From positions 1 to 64,000 of the forward strand of contig JAOFOL010000004.1 in assembly GCA_028042835.1 (NCBI GenBank): DNA of 64,000 bases, in the 5' to 3' direction. Positions 1 through 9,603 of the stretch are shown in pieces. Under the pieces are notes generated by a model. That model was not told the DNA's origin. It made no database searches and saw only the letters and a program-made list of their open reading frames with translations. This stretch comes from Opitutales bacterium. Lineage in GTDB: Bacteria; Verrucomicrobiota; Verrucomicrobiia; Opitutales; Seribacteraceae. Position 1 is the first letter of the stretch. Each line of letters starts with the position of its first letter. Made by a program: the position numbers and the translations under genes.

Positions 1-178
1 TTACCTCGGATGAGAGCGGGATTTTTTCCAGCTCAATTTTTTTGCGTAAATCATTCAGTTTCGTGATCGCGTTTTCTAGATCTTGTTTTGCAGATTTCTT
101 AGCAATTACAAGGTTTTGACCAAGTAAATTGGGGATAGTAATTGACCACGAGATTAATAGAAGTTGAATAATTCTCAC
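1..178 (-). CDS. MotA/TolQ/ExbB-type proton channel with N-terminal signal and coiled coil (3' part outside window)
   Basis: Reverse strand from GTG at 178 reads VRIIQLLLISWSITIPNLLGQNLVIAKKSAKQDLENAITKLNDLRKKIELEKIPLSSEV, open to the window edge. It overlaps the stop of the upstream DUF3450-like gene by GTGA. Family call rests mainly on the known DUF3450-ExbB gene order. Confidence 0.5.
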   Translation of the reverse strand, partial: MRIIQLLLISWSITIPNLLGQNLVIAKKSAKQDLENAITKLNDLRKKIELEKIPLSSEV

Positions 179-957
179 CTTTCACCTCCTTGAGGTTTAG
201 GGAATGGTAGTTTTAGAAACCGTGGCATTGATCTGTTATTGAGCATGTCAACGCCAGTTGAAATCTCTACAGCCAGCGTATCCTGCCTTTTCCAAAACCA
301 ACCATTTTTACTAGGTTTACCATAACCGGAAACGGTGCCGGATTCGTTAACAAAGTATGCTATACTTAAACCAAAATAAAGAACTTGGAACTCCCTTGAA
401 ATACCATCTTCTAGGGCAAACTCCTGTCTTTCCAAGTTTACACTGCGATGGTAAAGGCTGATGGCCTGAAGCATAGAAAGGATTGTGTCTAACCTCTGCC
501 TAAGGGGTAGGTCTATTTGCTGGGTTGTATCTCCTAGTTTTTTTCGAAATGGGCTTAACCTTTCACTCAGAGGTGTAGGTAATAGCTTAGAAGCTTCTTC
601 CATTTGTTGTTGAAGTTTTTTAATCCCTTCAATGAGCGAAAGAGTCGTCTTTTGAATTTCACTTTTTTGTTCGAGGAGGGTAGTTCTTTGTTTAGCGGCA
701 CCTACCGCTTCTTCTTCGGATTCCTCAAGCCTTTTGTCTAACTCTTCAATCTCTTTTTCAAGGGCATCTTTAACATCTGCAAGTGCTGCTTTTTCAGCAT
801 TCCAATCTGTGGATTCTTCTCCAATCAGCTGTTCTGTTTTCACCCATTCCCGGATGAAGCCAGTGGCATCATCAAAATTAGAACTCCAAAGCGAGGGCCC
901 GGAGATAAGAAGTATTATAAGCAAATTAACGCGATGTAATAAGAGCATATGAGACAA
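175..957 (-). CDS. DUF3450-like periplasmic coiled-coil protein (TonB-system associated)
   Basis: 260 aa, N-terminal signal, long Glu/Lys coiled coil, then LSPFRKKLGD...LPLRQRLDTILSMLQ and a C-terminal YFGLSIAYFVNESGTVSGYG segment resembling DUF3450. Confidence 0.65.
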   Translation of the reverse strand: MSHMLLLHRVNLLIILLISGPSLWSSNFDDATGFIREWVKTEQLIGEESTDWNAEKAALADVKDALEKEIEELDKRLEESEEEAVGAAKQRTTLLEQKSEIQKTTLSLIEGIKKLQQQMEEASKLLPTPLSERLSPFRKKLGDTTQQIDLPLRQRLDTILSMLQAISLYHRSVNLERQEFALEDGISREFQVLYFGLSIAYFVNESGTVSGYGKPSKNGWFWKRQDTLAVEISTGVDMLNNRSMPRFLKLPFPKPQGGER

Positions 958-992
958 GTCTATAAAATCGGACTTAGGATGGAAAGATTATT

Positions 993-1007
993 TGAGACTC
1001 AGTCTCA
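993..1007. promoter_or_regulatory. 15-bp palindromic putative operator TGAGACTCAGTCTCA upstream of the DUF3450/ExbB operon
   Basis: Perfect 7-1-7 inverted repeat 36-50 bp upstream of the 957 start; the identical sequence occurs at 62237-62251. Confidence 0.6.
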
Positions 1008-1054
1008 ATTTAAATGTGTATTGTTATCTTGGGGACTAACATCAATAAGAACAA

Positions 1055-2515
1055 TTATGGGAGTAAAAGACGGCGGAGGGTTTCGTCTACAATTTTGGGA
1101 TTCGCTTGTCCTCGAGTTGCTTTCATCACCGATCCTTTAAGAGCATTAATAGCCCCTTCCTTCCCTCCACGGAATTTGTCTGCCGCATCCGGATCATTTG
1201 AAATCGCCTGGGCACAAAGAGTTTCGATTTCATCCCCATCAGATTTCATTTCGAGACCTTTTTCGGCAATTAATGTTTTAGCTGATTTCCTCGATGCATA
1301 CATTTCAGGGAAAATTTCTTTAGCCACATTGTTAGAGACTACACCGTCTTCAATCAAATTTACCAATTCGGCTAAACTCTCTGGTGAAACTGGACAGTTT
1401 TCAAGGTTCACCCCCTGTTGATCTTTTTCGGAGTGGCTTACCTCTCGGAGTAAATCATTGACCACCCAATTCGCTACTTTGCTTGGAGCACTACAATGGC
1501 TTGCTGCTTTTTCAAAATATTCACAAAGAGGACGATCACCGCAAAGGGCGGATGTAGAAGTGTAGGGGATATTCATCTCTTCCATATACCTTCTTTGTTT
1601 ATCAAATGGTTTTTCCGGAAGGTCTTTGCTTATACGGTTTACCCATTCTGGATCTATTTTAACAGGCATGAGATCTGGGTCTGGGAAATAGCGGTAGTCA
1701 TGTGCCATTTCTTTAGTACGCATTGGAGTTGTATATTTCTGATCTGGATTCCAACGACGAGTTTCCTGAATAATCGTCTCGCCTTCATTCAATGCTTTAG
1801 TTTGCCGCCGAATTTCATATTCCACACCATTTTTTACACCTGAAATCGTATTAAGGTTTTTTAATTCAACTTTTGTACCCAATGTGGATGTGCCAACGGG
1901 GCGGATACTAATATTTGCATCGCAGCGGAGTTGCCCTTTTTCCATATCACAGGGTGAAATTTCGGCGGAAACTAAAGAGTTACGAAGTGAGGTAAGGTAA
2001 GCAAAAACTTCTTCGGGTGAATAAAGATCGGGTTCGCTGACGATTTCAAGCAAAGGGCAACCGGCCCGGTTATAATCTACTAAACTATCTGATTCGTAAT
2101 GGGTAAGTTTACCAACATCCTCTTCCAAATGGATCCGTGTTAATTGAACAATCCTATGAGAACCAATTTCGGAAGGAGAATCTCCTGGCATCTCGATTTC
2201 TACCTCTCCTCCTTCGCAGATAGGTTGATCAAATTGAGAGATTTGATAGTTCTTTGGCATATCCGGGTAGAAATAGTTTTTGCGATCCCATTTACAAACC
2301 TCAGCTATTTTGCAACTGAGAAGCAATCCAACCTTGATGGATTTCTCAATGGCATCCCGGTTCATTACGGGTAATGCACCGGGTAAACCAAGAACGACTG
2401 GGTTAGTAAGAGTATTTGGTGATTTGCCAAACCCTGTACTTACTCGGGTAAACATTTTCGACTTTGTGTTCAATTGCACATGAACTTCTAATCCAATGAC
2501 CGCTTCGTAATCCAT
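1055..2515 (-). CDS. gatB: Asp-tRNA(Asn)/Glu-tRNA(Gln) amidotransferase subunit B
   Basis: MDYEAVIGLEVHVQLNTKSKMF start, RCDANISIRP motif, C-terminal YqeY-like domain. Confidence 0.97.
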   Translation of the reverse strand: MDYEAVIGLEVHVQLNTKSKMFTRVSTGFGKSPNTLTNPVVLGLPGALPVMNRDAIEKSIKVGLLLSCKIAEVCKWDRKNYFYPDMPKNYQISQFDQPICEGGEVEIEMPGDSPSEIGSHRIVQLTRIHLEEDVGKLTHYESDSLVDYNRAGCPLLEIVSEPDLYSPEEVFAYLTSLRNSLVSAEISPCDMEKGQLRCDANISIRPVGTSTLGTKVELKNLNTISGVKNGVEYEIRRQTKALNEGETIIQETRRWNPDQKYTTPMRTKEMAHDYRYFPDPDLMPVKIDPEWVNRISKDLPEKPFDKQRRYMEEMNIPYTSTSALCGDRPLCEYFEKAASHCSAPSKVANWVVNDLLREVSHSEKDQQGVNLENCPVSPESLAELVNLIEDGVVSNNVAKEIFPEMYASRKSAKTLIAEKGLEMKSDGDEIETLCAQAISNDPDAADKFRGGKEGAINALKGSVMKATRGQANPKIVDETLRRLLLP

Positions 2516-2524
2516 ATCTATAAA

Positions 2525-3997
2525 TTAAAGGCTTGGTTGAGATCTACCCAATTGTAATTCCCTGTCGTAATCGTGAGCGATTGATAAAAGCTTCCCTTCT
2601 TCAAAAGCCTGTCCAATTAATTGCATACCAATGGGTAATCCATTTTCAGTAAACCCACATGGTATGGAAATTCCCGGCAAACCGGCAAGATTAGTCGATA
2701 TTGTGTATATGTCGCTCAGATACATGGAGATTGGATCCTCGCTTTTTTCTCCAAATTTAAATGCAGGTGTAGGAGAGGTTGGAGTCAAAATCGCATCAAC
2801 CTGTTCAAATGCCTTATCAAAATCATTACGAATTAGTGTGCGAGTTTTTTGTGCACGCAAGTAATATGCGTCATAATATCCACTACTTAAACCATACGCA
2901 CCCAGAATGCATCGTCGTTTTACCTCTTCACCAAACCCTTCTCCTCTGCTCTTGGCATATACATCAATTGCATTCTCAGCATGTTCGCTTCTGGAAGTAT
3001 AGCGAATGCCATCGTAGCGGGCCAAATTGGATGATGCTTCGGCGGTTGCAATTACATAATAAACGGGGATAGAAAGTTCGGTAGTCGGCAGAGAAATTTC
3101 AACTAATTCGTATCCTTTATCGCGATACCATTGTATGCTTTGCTCAATGGATTTCCTTACATCGTCATCCATTCCTGTACCGAAGAATTCTTTTGGTAAT
3201 CCAAGCTTGCAGGGTTTGAATGGTTGTCTGATTTCGTTAGAAAAACTTGGGACGGGTGTGGGATAACTCGTTGAATCAAGAGGGTCGTGCCCTGAAATAA
3301 TTTCAAGGAGTTGTGCTGTATCTTCCACAGTTTGAGAAAATGGACCGATCTGATCTAATGATGATGCAAAGGCAGCCAAACCGTACCGTGAAACTCGACC
3401 GTATGTTGGTTTCATTCCTACGACTCCACAAAGGGAGGCCGGTTGCCGAATAGATCCTCCAGTATCAGAACCCAGGGTTAAGGGAGCTTCGCGAGCCGCC
3501 ACAGCAGCAGAACTTCCTCCACTACTTCCTCCAGGTACTCGACCTAAATCCCAAGGATTACATGTGGGACCGTAAGCAGAGTTTTCAGTCGATGAACCCA
3601 TGGCGAACTCATCCAAATTTAATCGTCCTCCAACAACAACACCTGCTTTCTTCAGCTTGATGGTTACCGTTGCATCGTAAGGTGAACGGTATTTTTCAAG
3701 AATTTTACTCGCAGCAGTCAGTGGTTGACCTTTTGCTGAAATTACATCTTTCAAGCAGACGGGTACCCCGTCCAGCGGTCCCAAAATTTTACCTGATGCT
3801 CTACGTTGGTCCGAAGACTTTGCCTGATCTAGCATATCTTCTTCGTCATAGCTTAAAAAAGCATGAACTTTATCATCTACTTCTTTAATGCGTGAAAGAT
3901 ACGATTTGGTAACTTCCTCAGAGGAAAACTGCCCGCTTGCAAGACCATCAGATAATTCGGATCCTGTTAGGGTGAAGATTTCAGAATGATCAGTCAT
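2525..3997 (-). CDS. gatA: Asp-tRNA(Asn)/Glu-tRNA(Gln) amidotransferase subunit A
   Basis: Amidase signature GRVPGGSSGGSSAAVAAREAPLTLGSDTGGSIRQPA. Confidence 0.97.
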   Translation of the reverse strand: MTDHSEIFTLTGSELSDGLASGQFSSEEVTKSYLSRIKEVDDKVHAFLSYDEEDMLDQAKSSDQRRASGKILGPLDGVPVCLKDVISAKGQPLTAASKILEKYRSPYDATVTIKLKKAGVVVGGRLNLDEFAMGSSTENSAYGPTCNPWDLGRVPGGSSGGSSAAVAAREAPLTLGSDTGGSIRQPASLCGVVGMKPTYGRVSRYGLAAFASSLDQIGPFSQTVEDTAQLLEIISGHDPLDSTSYPTPVPSFSNEIRQPFKPCKLGLPKEFFGTGMDDDVRKSIEQSIQWYRDKGYELVEISLPTTELSIPVYYVIATAEASSNLARYDGIRYTSRSEHAENAIDVYAKSRGEGFGEEVKRRCILGAYGLSSGYYDAYYLRAQKTRTLIRNDFDKAFEQVDAILTPTSPTPAFKFGEKSEDPISMYLSDIYTISTNLAGLPGISIPCGFTENGLPIGMQLIGQAFEEGKLLSIAHDYDRELQLGRSQPSL

Positions 3998-4005
3998 GAG
4001 TTTTT

Positions 4006-4299
4006 TTATTCTTCGATCACTTTGGGCACAACTATCTGATCGTTTCTGGACTTGGGAGCATTTTTAAGTGCTTCATCTGAAGTGAAACCGGTCGTCGGTT
4101 CATCTTCATCCCATACATTAAATCTAGGAAAAGCATGGGCAGTTGGGGTGACTCCCTCCACATTAACTTCCTGAAGCTTTTCAAAATACACTAACACATC
4201 ACCCAACTGCCCTTGGAACTTTTTTCGTTCCTCAGGGGTGAGTTCAATTCGAGCTAGATTGGCCACATAATCAATATCCATGGATGATTCTTTACTCAT
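4006..4299 (-). CDS. gatC: Asp-tRNA(Asn)/Glu-tRNA(Gln) amidotransferase subunit C
   Basis: MDIDYVANLARIELTPEERKKF typical of GatC. Start set at MSKESS (4299), 1 nt after the pheT stop; the longer track start lies inside pheT. Confidence 0.92.
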   Translation of the reverse strand: MSKESSMDIDYVANLARIELTPEERKKFQGQLGDVLVYFEKLQEVNVEGVTPTAHAFPRFNVWDEDEPTTGFTSDEALKNAPKSRNDQIVVPKVIEE

Positions 4300-4300
4300 T

Positions 4301-6730
4301 TTATTTTCGTAATTCGTAGATTGTATCTTGTTCAATTCCTAAAATAATTTTTTCAAACGACTGGTTTACTTCTTTTTCGCCCAATGTACGATCTTCTGCC
4401 CGCATCCTTAGACTACAGGCTATACTCTTTTTATTTTCAGGAAGTCCCTTTCCCGCAAATACATCGAATATTGATACAGGATCCAATGAAATTTCATTGG
4501 AAAGTACGCTCTGGGCAATTTCTTCTACTTTTTTGCGTACCAATTCTGCAGGCTCACTTTTTTCTACGACGAGAGATAAGTCTTTCATTGCAGGTGGAAA
4601 AGTACCGAAGTTAGTGAATGAATTTGGTTTCCTACGCTTATTGAGCAAAACTGGATCAATCAAGATCTCAACAGCCAGCACAGGCCCCTTAATATTGTAA
4701 GACTTCGAAAGATTTAAGCTCAATGTGCCTAGGGCAATCTCCATTTTGTTTTTATGCACATCTCCGACTTGAGCAGCATATCCGCTTTGCCATGGGAATT
4801 CATCATCAAAACTTTTCCATAGGCCTTTTGGTATGGATAACCCAACTGCATGAAGAAGGCGTTCGAGTGAATTCTTTTGAGAAAAGAAATCTGATTGCTG
4901 ACTGTCTTTCCAATTCTTTTTTTCGGAACCAATCGCATTTACCCATGCTATGCTAATAAGTTCTGCATTACCCCGTGGTCCGGGCTGAAAGATTCTTCCA
5001 GTTTCAAAAACTCGGCTAAGATTGTTTAGGTTATGTTGGTTATGAGCAAGAACTTCGATTAGACCAGGCAACAATGAGGGACGAACGTGAGTGTGGTCCG
5101 CTGTAAGTGGATTTCCTAATGCTAAATCAATCTTTGTAAGCTTAGGGAACCATTTACTGATTTCGTCAGCAGAGCGAAGGCTATAATTGCAGGTTTCTTG
5201 ATAACCCTGACCAATCAGGTTGTCCACGGCAAGATCGCAGAGGTCATAGCTTGGTTGATTATCGCGCTCTAGGCTAGGAGTTAAAAATTTGGATCCCTGT
5301 AAATCTGCAGTTCCGCGAATGCGTAAATATTCTTCAACTAAATCAATCGGACGGTCTACTTCAGAGCGAAACGACGGGACTGTGACTTTTAGGGATGTAC
5401 TTTCTTCAACCTCAAAGCCAAGTCTTTTCCAACTTTCGATAAGGTTTTCTTTTGGGATATCAAATCCGCATCGCTTTTCCACGAACGAGGGGGTAATCTC
5501 TATTGTACGCGAACCACGGGGAGGGTGTCCTATTGATACAAATTCATTAATGCACTCACCGCCTGCTAAATTCAGAATTAAATCAATAGCTCGCTTAGCT
5601 GCATATTCCACACCTTTTGGGTCCACATCTCTTGAAAATCTTTGCGAGCTGTCAGTATGTAATCCTAATGAGCGAGCAGTCGAACGAACACTGGATGGAT
5701 TGAACCAAGCTGATTCTAAAACGATATCAGTAGTATCCTGGTCAACTTCAGCATCCACGCTTCCCATTATACCTGCCACGACCAAAGGTTTCTCATGATC
5801 TGCAATCACAAGCATTTGGGAAGTTAGAGATCTCTCCTGGTCATCGAGAGTGGTTATTTTTTCTCCATCATTTGCTTCACGTACAATAATCGATGAGCCC
5901 GAGATCTTAGAAACATCAAATGCGTGCAATGGTTGTCCAGTTTCGTGAAGAACAAAATTGGTAACATCAACTACATTGTTAATTGCACGAAGCCCAATCG
6001 ATTCAATTTTCTCGACTAACCAATCGGGACTAGGAGCTATCTTAATCCCTTTTATAGACCATAGGGTATAGTAAGGGCAATTAGCAGATTTAATTTGCAG
6101 TGATTCTACGAGGCAAGATTGATTTGGTTCGGTAGAGACAGTTGCGGTCGTTTTAATTTCAGGAAATTTGACCGGCGTTTCATAATAAGCAGATACCTCC
6201 CGGGCCACGCCGAGGTGACTTAGGCAGTCTCCTCTATTAGCAGTGATTTCTAACTCTAACACACTTGACTTGGCAAACACATCAGTAATCGGTTGCCCGA
6301 TAACTGGTTCTCCTGGTAATATCAACAAGCCTGCATCATCATCTCCAAGTTCTAATTCCTTGGCACTACACATCATACCTTCGGAAATTACTCCTCTAAG
6401 TTTTGACTTTTTAATTTTGAAACCACCGGGTAATTTGGCACCAGGGAGAGCAACGGGTACGCTGTCTCCAAGTTTAAAATTCGTCGCACCGCAAACGATC
6501 TGGGCGGGAGTTTGCTCGCCAACTTCTACTGAACAGACACTAAGCCTATCGGCTTCTGGATGCTGGCTTTTTTCAAGCACTTTTCCTACCACTACATGAT
6601 CCAAGGTTGATGAGTGGTTCTCTTCACTTTCTTCCACTTCAATACCAAGCATTGGCAGGACATCAATTAATTCTTCTGCAGGGGAGGGCAGGTTTACATA
6701 ATCACTTAACCAATTGAGGCTTATTTTCAT
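4301..6730 (-). CDS. pheT: Phenylalanyl-tRNA synthetase beta chain
   Basis: MKISLNWLSDYVNLP start; tRNA-binding, B3/B4 and C-terminal anticodon-binding domains. Confidence 0.97.
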   Translation of the reverse strand: MKISLNWLSDYVNLPSPAEELIDVLPMLGIEVEESEENHSSTLDHVVVGKVLEKSQHPEADRLSVCSVEVGEQTPAQIVCGATNFKLGDSVPVALPGAKLPGGFKIKKSKLRGVISEGMMCSAKELELGDDDAGLLILPGEPVIGQPITDVFAKSSVLELEITANRGDCLSHLGVAREVSAYYETPVKFPEIKTTATVSTEPNQSCLVESLQIKSANCPYYTLWSIKGIKIAPSPDWLVEKIESIGLRAINNVVDVTNFVLHETGQPLHAFDVSKISGSSIIVREANDGEKITTLDDQERSLTSQMLVIADHEKPLVVAGIMGSVDAEVDQDTTDIVLESAWFNPSSVRSTARSLGLHTDSSQRFSRDVDPKGVEYAAKRAIDLILNLAGGECINEFVSIGHPPRGSRTIEITPSFVEKRCGFDIPKENLIESWKRLGFEVEESTSLKVTVPSFRSEVDRPIDLVEEYLRIRGTADLQGSKFLTPSLERDNQPSYDLCDLAVDNLIGQGYQETCNYSLRSADEISKWFPKLTKIDLALGNPLTADHTHVRPSLLPGLIEVLAHNQHNLNNLSRVFETGRIFQPGPRGNAELISIAWVNAIGSEKKNWKDSQQSDFFSQKNSLERLLHAVGLSIPKGLWKSFDDEFPWQSGYAAQVGDVHKNKMEIALGTLSLNLSKSYNIKGPVLAVEILIDPVLLNKRRKPNSFTNFGTFPPAMKDLSLVVEKSEPAELVRKKVEEIAQSVLSNEISLDPVSIFDVFAGKGLPENKKSIACSLRMRAEDRTLGEKEVNQSFEKIILGIEQDTIYELRK

Positions 6731-7779
6731 ACTTGGCTGGAGAATTGGGAGAGGAAACGCTGATCATTTTGGTAAAAATGGCGAATATCATCGATCCCGT
6801 GAAGTAGCATCGTGACTCTTTCAATTCCGAGTCCGAATGCGAAACCGGTCCATTCATCGGAGTCAACTCCGACTAAGCCCAAAACTTCAGGATCGACCAT
6901 ACCGCACCCCATAATTTCGATCCATTTATTACTTAATTTACCTAGATCTGGTACTTTGAGGTCTACTTCAAAACTAGGTTCAGTGAATGGAAAAAAGCTT
7001 GGCCTTAAACGCGTCTCAATCTTGCCTCCGAATAATTCGCGTAGAAAATAATCCAGGACTCCTTTTAGGTCTTTTACAGTTACATTCTGATCAACAAAAA
7101 GTCCTTCTGTTTGGTGGAAATTTGCAGAGTGGGTTGCGTCAACTGTATCTCTGCGGAAGCACCGACCGGGTGCAATTATACGCAGTGGCGGTTTTTCTTT
7201 GAGTAAGGTACGGATCTGTACTGAGGAAGTATGAGTTCTAAGTAAATAAGATTCCTTTTTTTTCCTAGAAACATTAGCCCACTCTGAAGAAGAGGGGAAA
7301 AAGAGCGTGTCCTGTTCATCTCGTGCAGGATGATCATCAGGGGTGTTTAGGGCATCAAAACAAAACCATTCAGTTTCGACTTCAGAAGCCTCTGCCACAG
7401 TGAATCCAATTTTTCTAAAGATAGAGATAATCCTTCTTTTTGTTTTGGTCAGTGGATGTAAACCACCCGAAAATGTGGGGGAAGCAGGCAATGTCGGGTC
7501 AATACATTCGCCAAGAGACTTTATATCTTCCAAATCTTCGAGATGAGTAAGTTTACTCTTGAAGAAAGTTTCTACTTTACCCTTTGCTTGATTAAGAGAT
7601 TTTCCAAAAGCTGGTCTTTCTTCCTTTGGGACGGAGCCAATCCCTTTTGCAAATTGAGTAAGACTACCGTTAGGTCCTAAGAAAGTGGCTTTTATCTGTT
7701 CCCATTGTGATTTTGTGGAAACACTTTTTAAGGCTGTCTCCGCATCAGCAACAAGAACTTGGAGATTTTGATTCTCCAC
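6727..7779 (-). CDS. pheS: Phenylalanyl-tRNA synthetase alpha chain
   Basis: FHQTEGLFVD and GFAFGLGIERVTMLLHGIDDIRHFYQND class II motifs; 4-bp overlap with pheT. Confidence 0.97.
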   Translation of the reverse strand: MENQNLQVLVADAETALKSVSTKSQWEQIKATFLGPNGSLTQFAKGIGSVPKEERPAFGKSLNQAKGKVETFFKSKLTHLEDLEDIKSLGECIDPTLPASPTFSGGLHPLTKTKRRIISIFRKIGFTVAEASEVETEWFCFDALNTPDDHPARDEQDTLFFPSSSEWANVSRKKKESYLLRTHTSSVQIRTLLKEKPPLRIIAPGRCFRRDTVDATHSANFHQTEGLFVDQNVTVKDLKGVLDYFLRELFGGKIETRLRPSFFPFTEPSFEVDLKVPDLGKLSNKWIEIMGCGMVDPEVLGLVGVDSDEWTGFAFGLGIERVTMLLHGIDDIRHFYQNDQRFLSQFSSQV

Positions 7780-7802
7780 GCCGAAGCAGATTTACAGAGA
7801 AG

Positions 7803-8162
7803 CTAGGCTTCTAAGGAAGCCTTGGCTTTCACCACCAATTCCTTGAACGCATCAGGTTCATGGATGGCAAGTTCGGAAATTACTTTGCGGTTGAGTTCAA
7901 TACCGGCTTTGTCAAGTCCATGTATAAACTCACCATAACGAATACCCTCGGCTCGACACGCCGCATTTATTCGTACGATCCAAAGCTGACGAAATTCAGT
8001 TTTTCGTTTGCGACGGTGAACATAAGCATACGATTCTGCCCGGTCTACTGCATCTTTAGCGTATCTAAAAAGTCGTGATTTGTTTCCGAAGTAGCCTTTA
8101 GCTTTTTTAAGGACTTTCTTACGGCGTTTACGGGTAGCGGCTACATTACGTGCTCTAGGCAT
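7803..8162 (-). CDS. rplT: 50S ribosomal protein L20
   Basis: MPRARNVAATRKRRKKVLKKAKGYFGNKSRLFRYAKDAV. Confidence 0.97.
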   Translation of the reverse strand: MPRARNVAATRKRRKKVLKKAKGYFGNKSRLFRYAKDAVDRAESYAYVHRRKRKTEFRQLWIVRINAACRAEGIRYGEFIHGLDKAGIELNRKVISELAIHEPDAFKELVVKAKASLEA

Positions 8163-8195
8163 GACAAGATCTCCTGATAAGGTGGTGTGAAAAAA

Positions 8196-8381
8196 TTATG
8201 AAAGGGCTCGAATAACACGACGTGCCATACCTACAGCCAATACTTGGTCTTGGTTTCCAGCACGAACCTGTTTGGTAGTGCGCTTGCGTCGCAGATGACG
8301 TTGGCCGGGCTTACGGAATTTTACTTTTCCTGTACCGGTTATTTTAAATCTTTTGGCTATACCTTTATGCGTCTTCTTCAT
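8196..8381 (-). CDS. rpmI: 50S ribosomal protein L35
   Basis: [38 protein letters not shown]. Confidence 0.96.
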   Translation of the reverse strand: MKKTHKGIAKRFKITGTGKVKFRKPGQRHLRRKRTTKQVRAGNQDQVLAVGMARRVIRALS

Positions 8382-8409
8382 TTTATGGAAAAAGCGATTA
8401 CATTAGCTC

Positions 8410-8433
8410 TTCGGTTGCTTGCAAGCAAGCGAA
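8410..8433. promoter_or_regulatory. 24-bp near-perfect palindrome upstream of rpmI
   Basis: ttcggttgcttgcaagcaagcgaa; equals its reverse complement except for one symmetric mismatch pair; about 29 nt upstream of the rpmI start. Confidence 0.4.
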
Positions 8434-8440
8434 ATACGAA

Positions 8441-8701
8441 TCAAGTATCGTAAATTAGTAAGCCTTGATAGCTTTGATAGGCAAACCATAGAGCAAAGAT
8501 CAAAAAAAGACCCCATGCCAGAAGTTTTAAAATTCTATTTCGTAACCAATGCGAGTAGGTTCGGTTCTGCCCGTCTCCCCCAAAATCTTCAAAGTAATGA
8601 ATAAGATCCCGATCTTTGGACCGGCCTTGTATCTTTCGATAGGTATCTCCATACGATGAACGATTTTTTTCGTACAACCATCTGAAAATTTTATGAAGCA
8701 T
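8441..8701 (-). CDS. Small single-TM membrane protein of unknown function
   Basis: 86 aa; C-terminal hydrophobic segment ILKLLAWGLFLIFALWFAYQSYQGLLI. Confidence 0.55.
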   Translation of the reverse strand: MLHKIFRWLYEKNRSSYGDTYRKIQGRSKDRDLIHYFEDFGGDGQNRTYSHWLRNRILKLLAWGLFLIFALWFAYQSYQGLLIYDT

Positions 8702-8719
8702 TGGATATAATCACTCTAA

Positions 8720-9526
8720 TCAGGCATCGAAGTAAGAGCGTCCACTTGCTCCTTGGAAGTCTAATCTTGAGACAGAGGGAATATCTTCTTTTAGTGCCCA
8801 CAAATCTGAGCCCACCTCGACTTCTGCTTCATCTAACCATTCAGGGCGATAAACGAGTTGATGATATTTTTGTCCAGGTGTTGGTTCGAAGAGATTTCCA
8901 AGCCTTAAGTTATCAGCAAAAGTTAGTATGGGTTCTTCCTTGCCGTTATAAGAGCTTGGGAAATTTAGATTATGTACCAAGAGCCCTTCAGCAGGGGTTA
9001 GAGATGCCAGGTTTTTAGCATATTTCGCACAAGCTTTTGCTGAGTTTCGGAGGCTTTTTTCGACCTGTTTACTCATTTTGGTGCCTCCACTTTTTCGGAC
9101 TTCTTCAAATTCTTTATTTGGCAGGCACATACTGCAAGCCATCGCCCGGTGACCTAAGAGGGATGCCTCCATTGCTGCACCCACAGTACCCGAAGATAAT
9201 ATCATGGGCATAGTAATATTGTACCCTAGGTTAATTCCGCTAACCACAACATCAGGTTGTCGGTCCAGGAGATTTCCGCAGGCTAGATTGACGCAATCAG
9301 CAGGAGTACCATTCAACGAGTAAGCTAGGGACGGATAATCATCAATTTCTTTAGGTATAAGCTTGGCATTTCTAGAAATAGCATGGCCTATCCAGCTCCT
9401 TTCGCCGTCAGGTGCGCATGTGACTACATCGAAGTCTTTGACCAGTTCTTCAACTAATGTAATCAGGAAACCGGATTGAATACCATCGTCGTTAGTGGCT
9501 AGAAGAAGTGGTTTTTGTCTACTCAT
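8720..9526 (-). CDS. surE: 5'/3'-nucleotidase SurE
   Basis: LLATNDDGIQSGFLITLVEEL, CAPDGERSWIGHAIS, LNGTPADCVNLA, VSGINLGYNITMPMILSSGTVGAAMEA. Start set at MSRQKPLLLATNDDG (9526). Confidence 0.95.
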   Translation of the reverse strand: MSRQKPLLLATNDDGIQSGFLITLVEELVKDFDVVTCAPDGERSWIGHAISRNAKLIPKEIDDYPSLAYSLNGTPADCVNLACGNLLDRQPDVVVSGINLGYNITMPMILSSGTVGAAMEASLLGHRAMACSMCLPNKEFEEVRKSGGTKMSKQVEKSLRNSAKACAKYAKNLASLTPAEGLLVHNLNFPSSYNGKEEPILTFADNLRLGNLFEPTPGQKYHQLVYRPEWLDEAEVEVGSDLWALKEDIPSVSRLDFQGASGRSYFDA

Positions 9527-9530
9527 AAAT

Positions 9531-9573
9531 AAAAAAGGGGAAGGATTCCGCTTACGCGAATCCTTCCCCTTTG
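9531..9573 (-). terminator. Rho-independent terminator downstream of pnp
   Basis: Minus strand AAAGGGGAAGGATTC-GCGTAAGCG-GAATCCTTCCCCTTT followed by TTT: 15-bp stem with a T tract. Confidence 0.85.
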
Positions 9574-9603
9574 GCAATAAGTTCTGTCTTTAGCGACTAA
9601 TCT

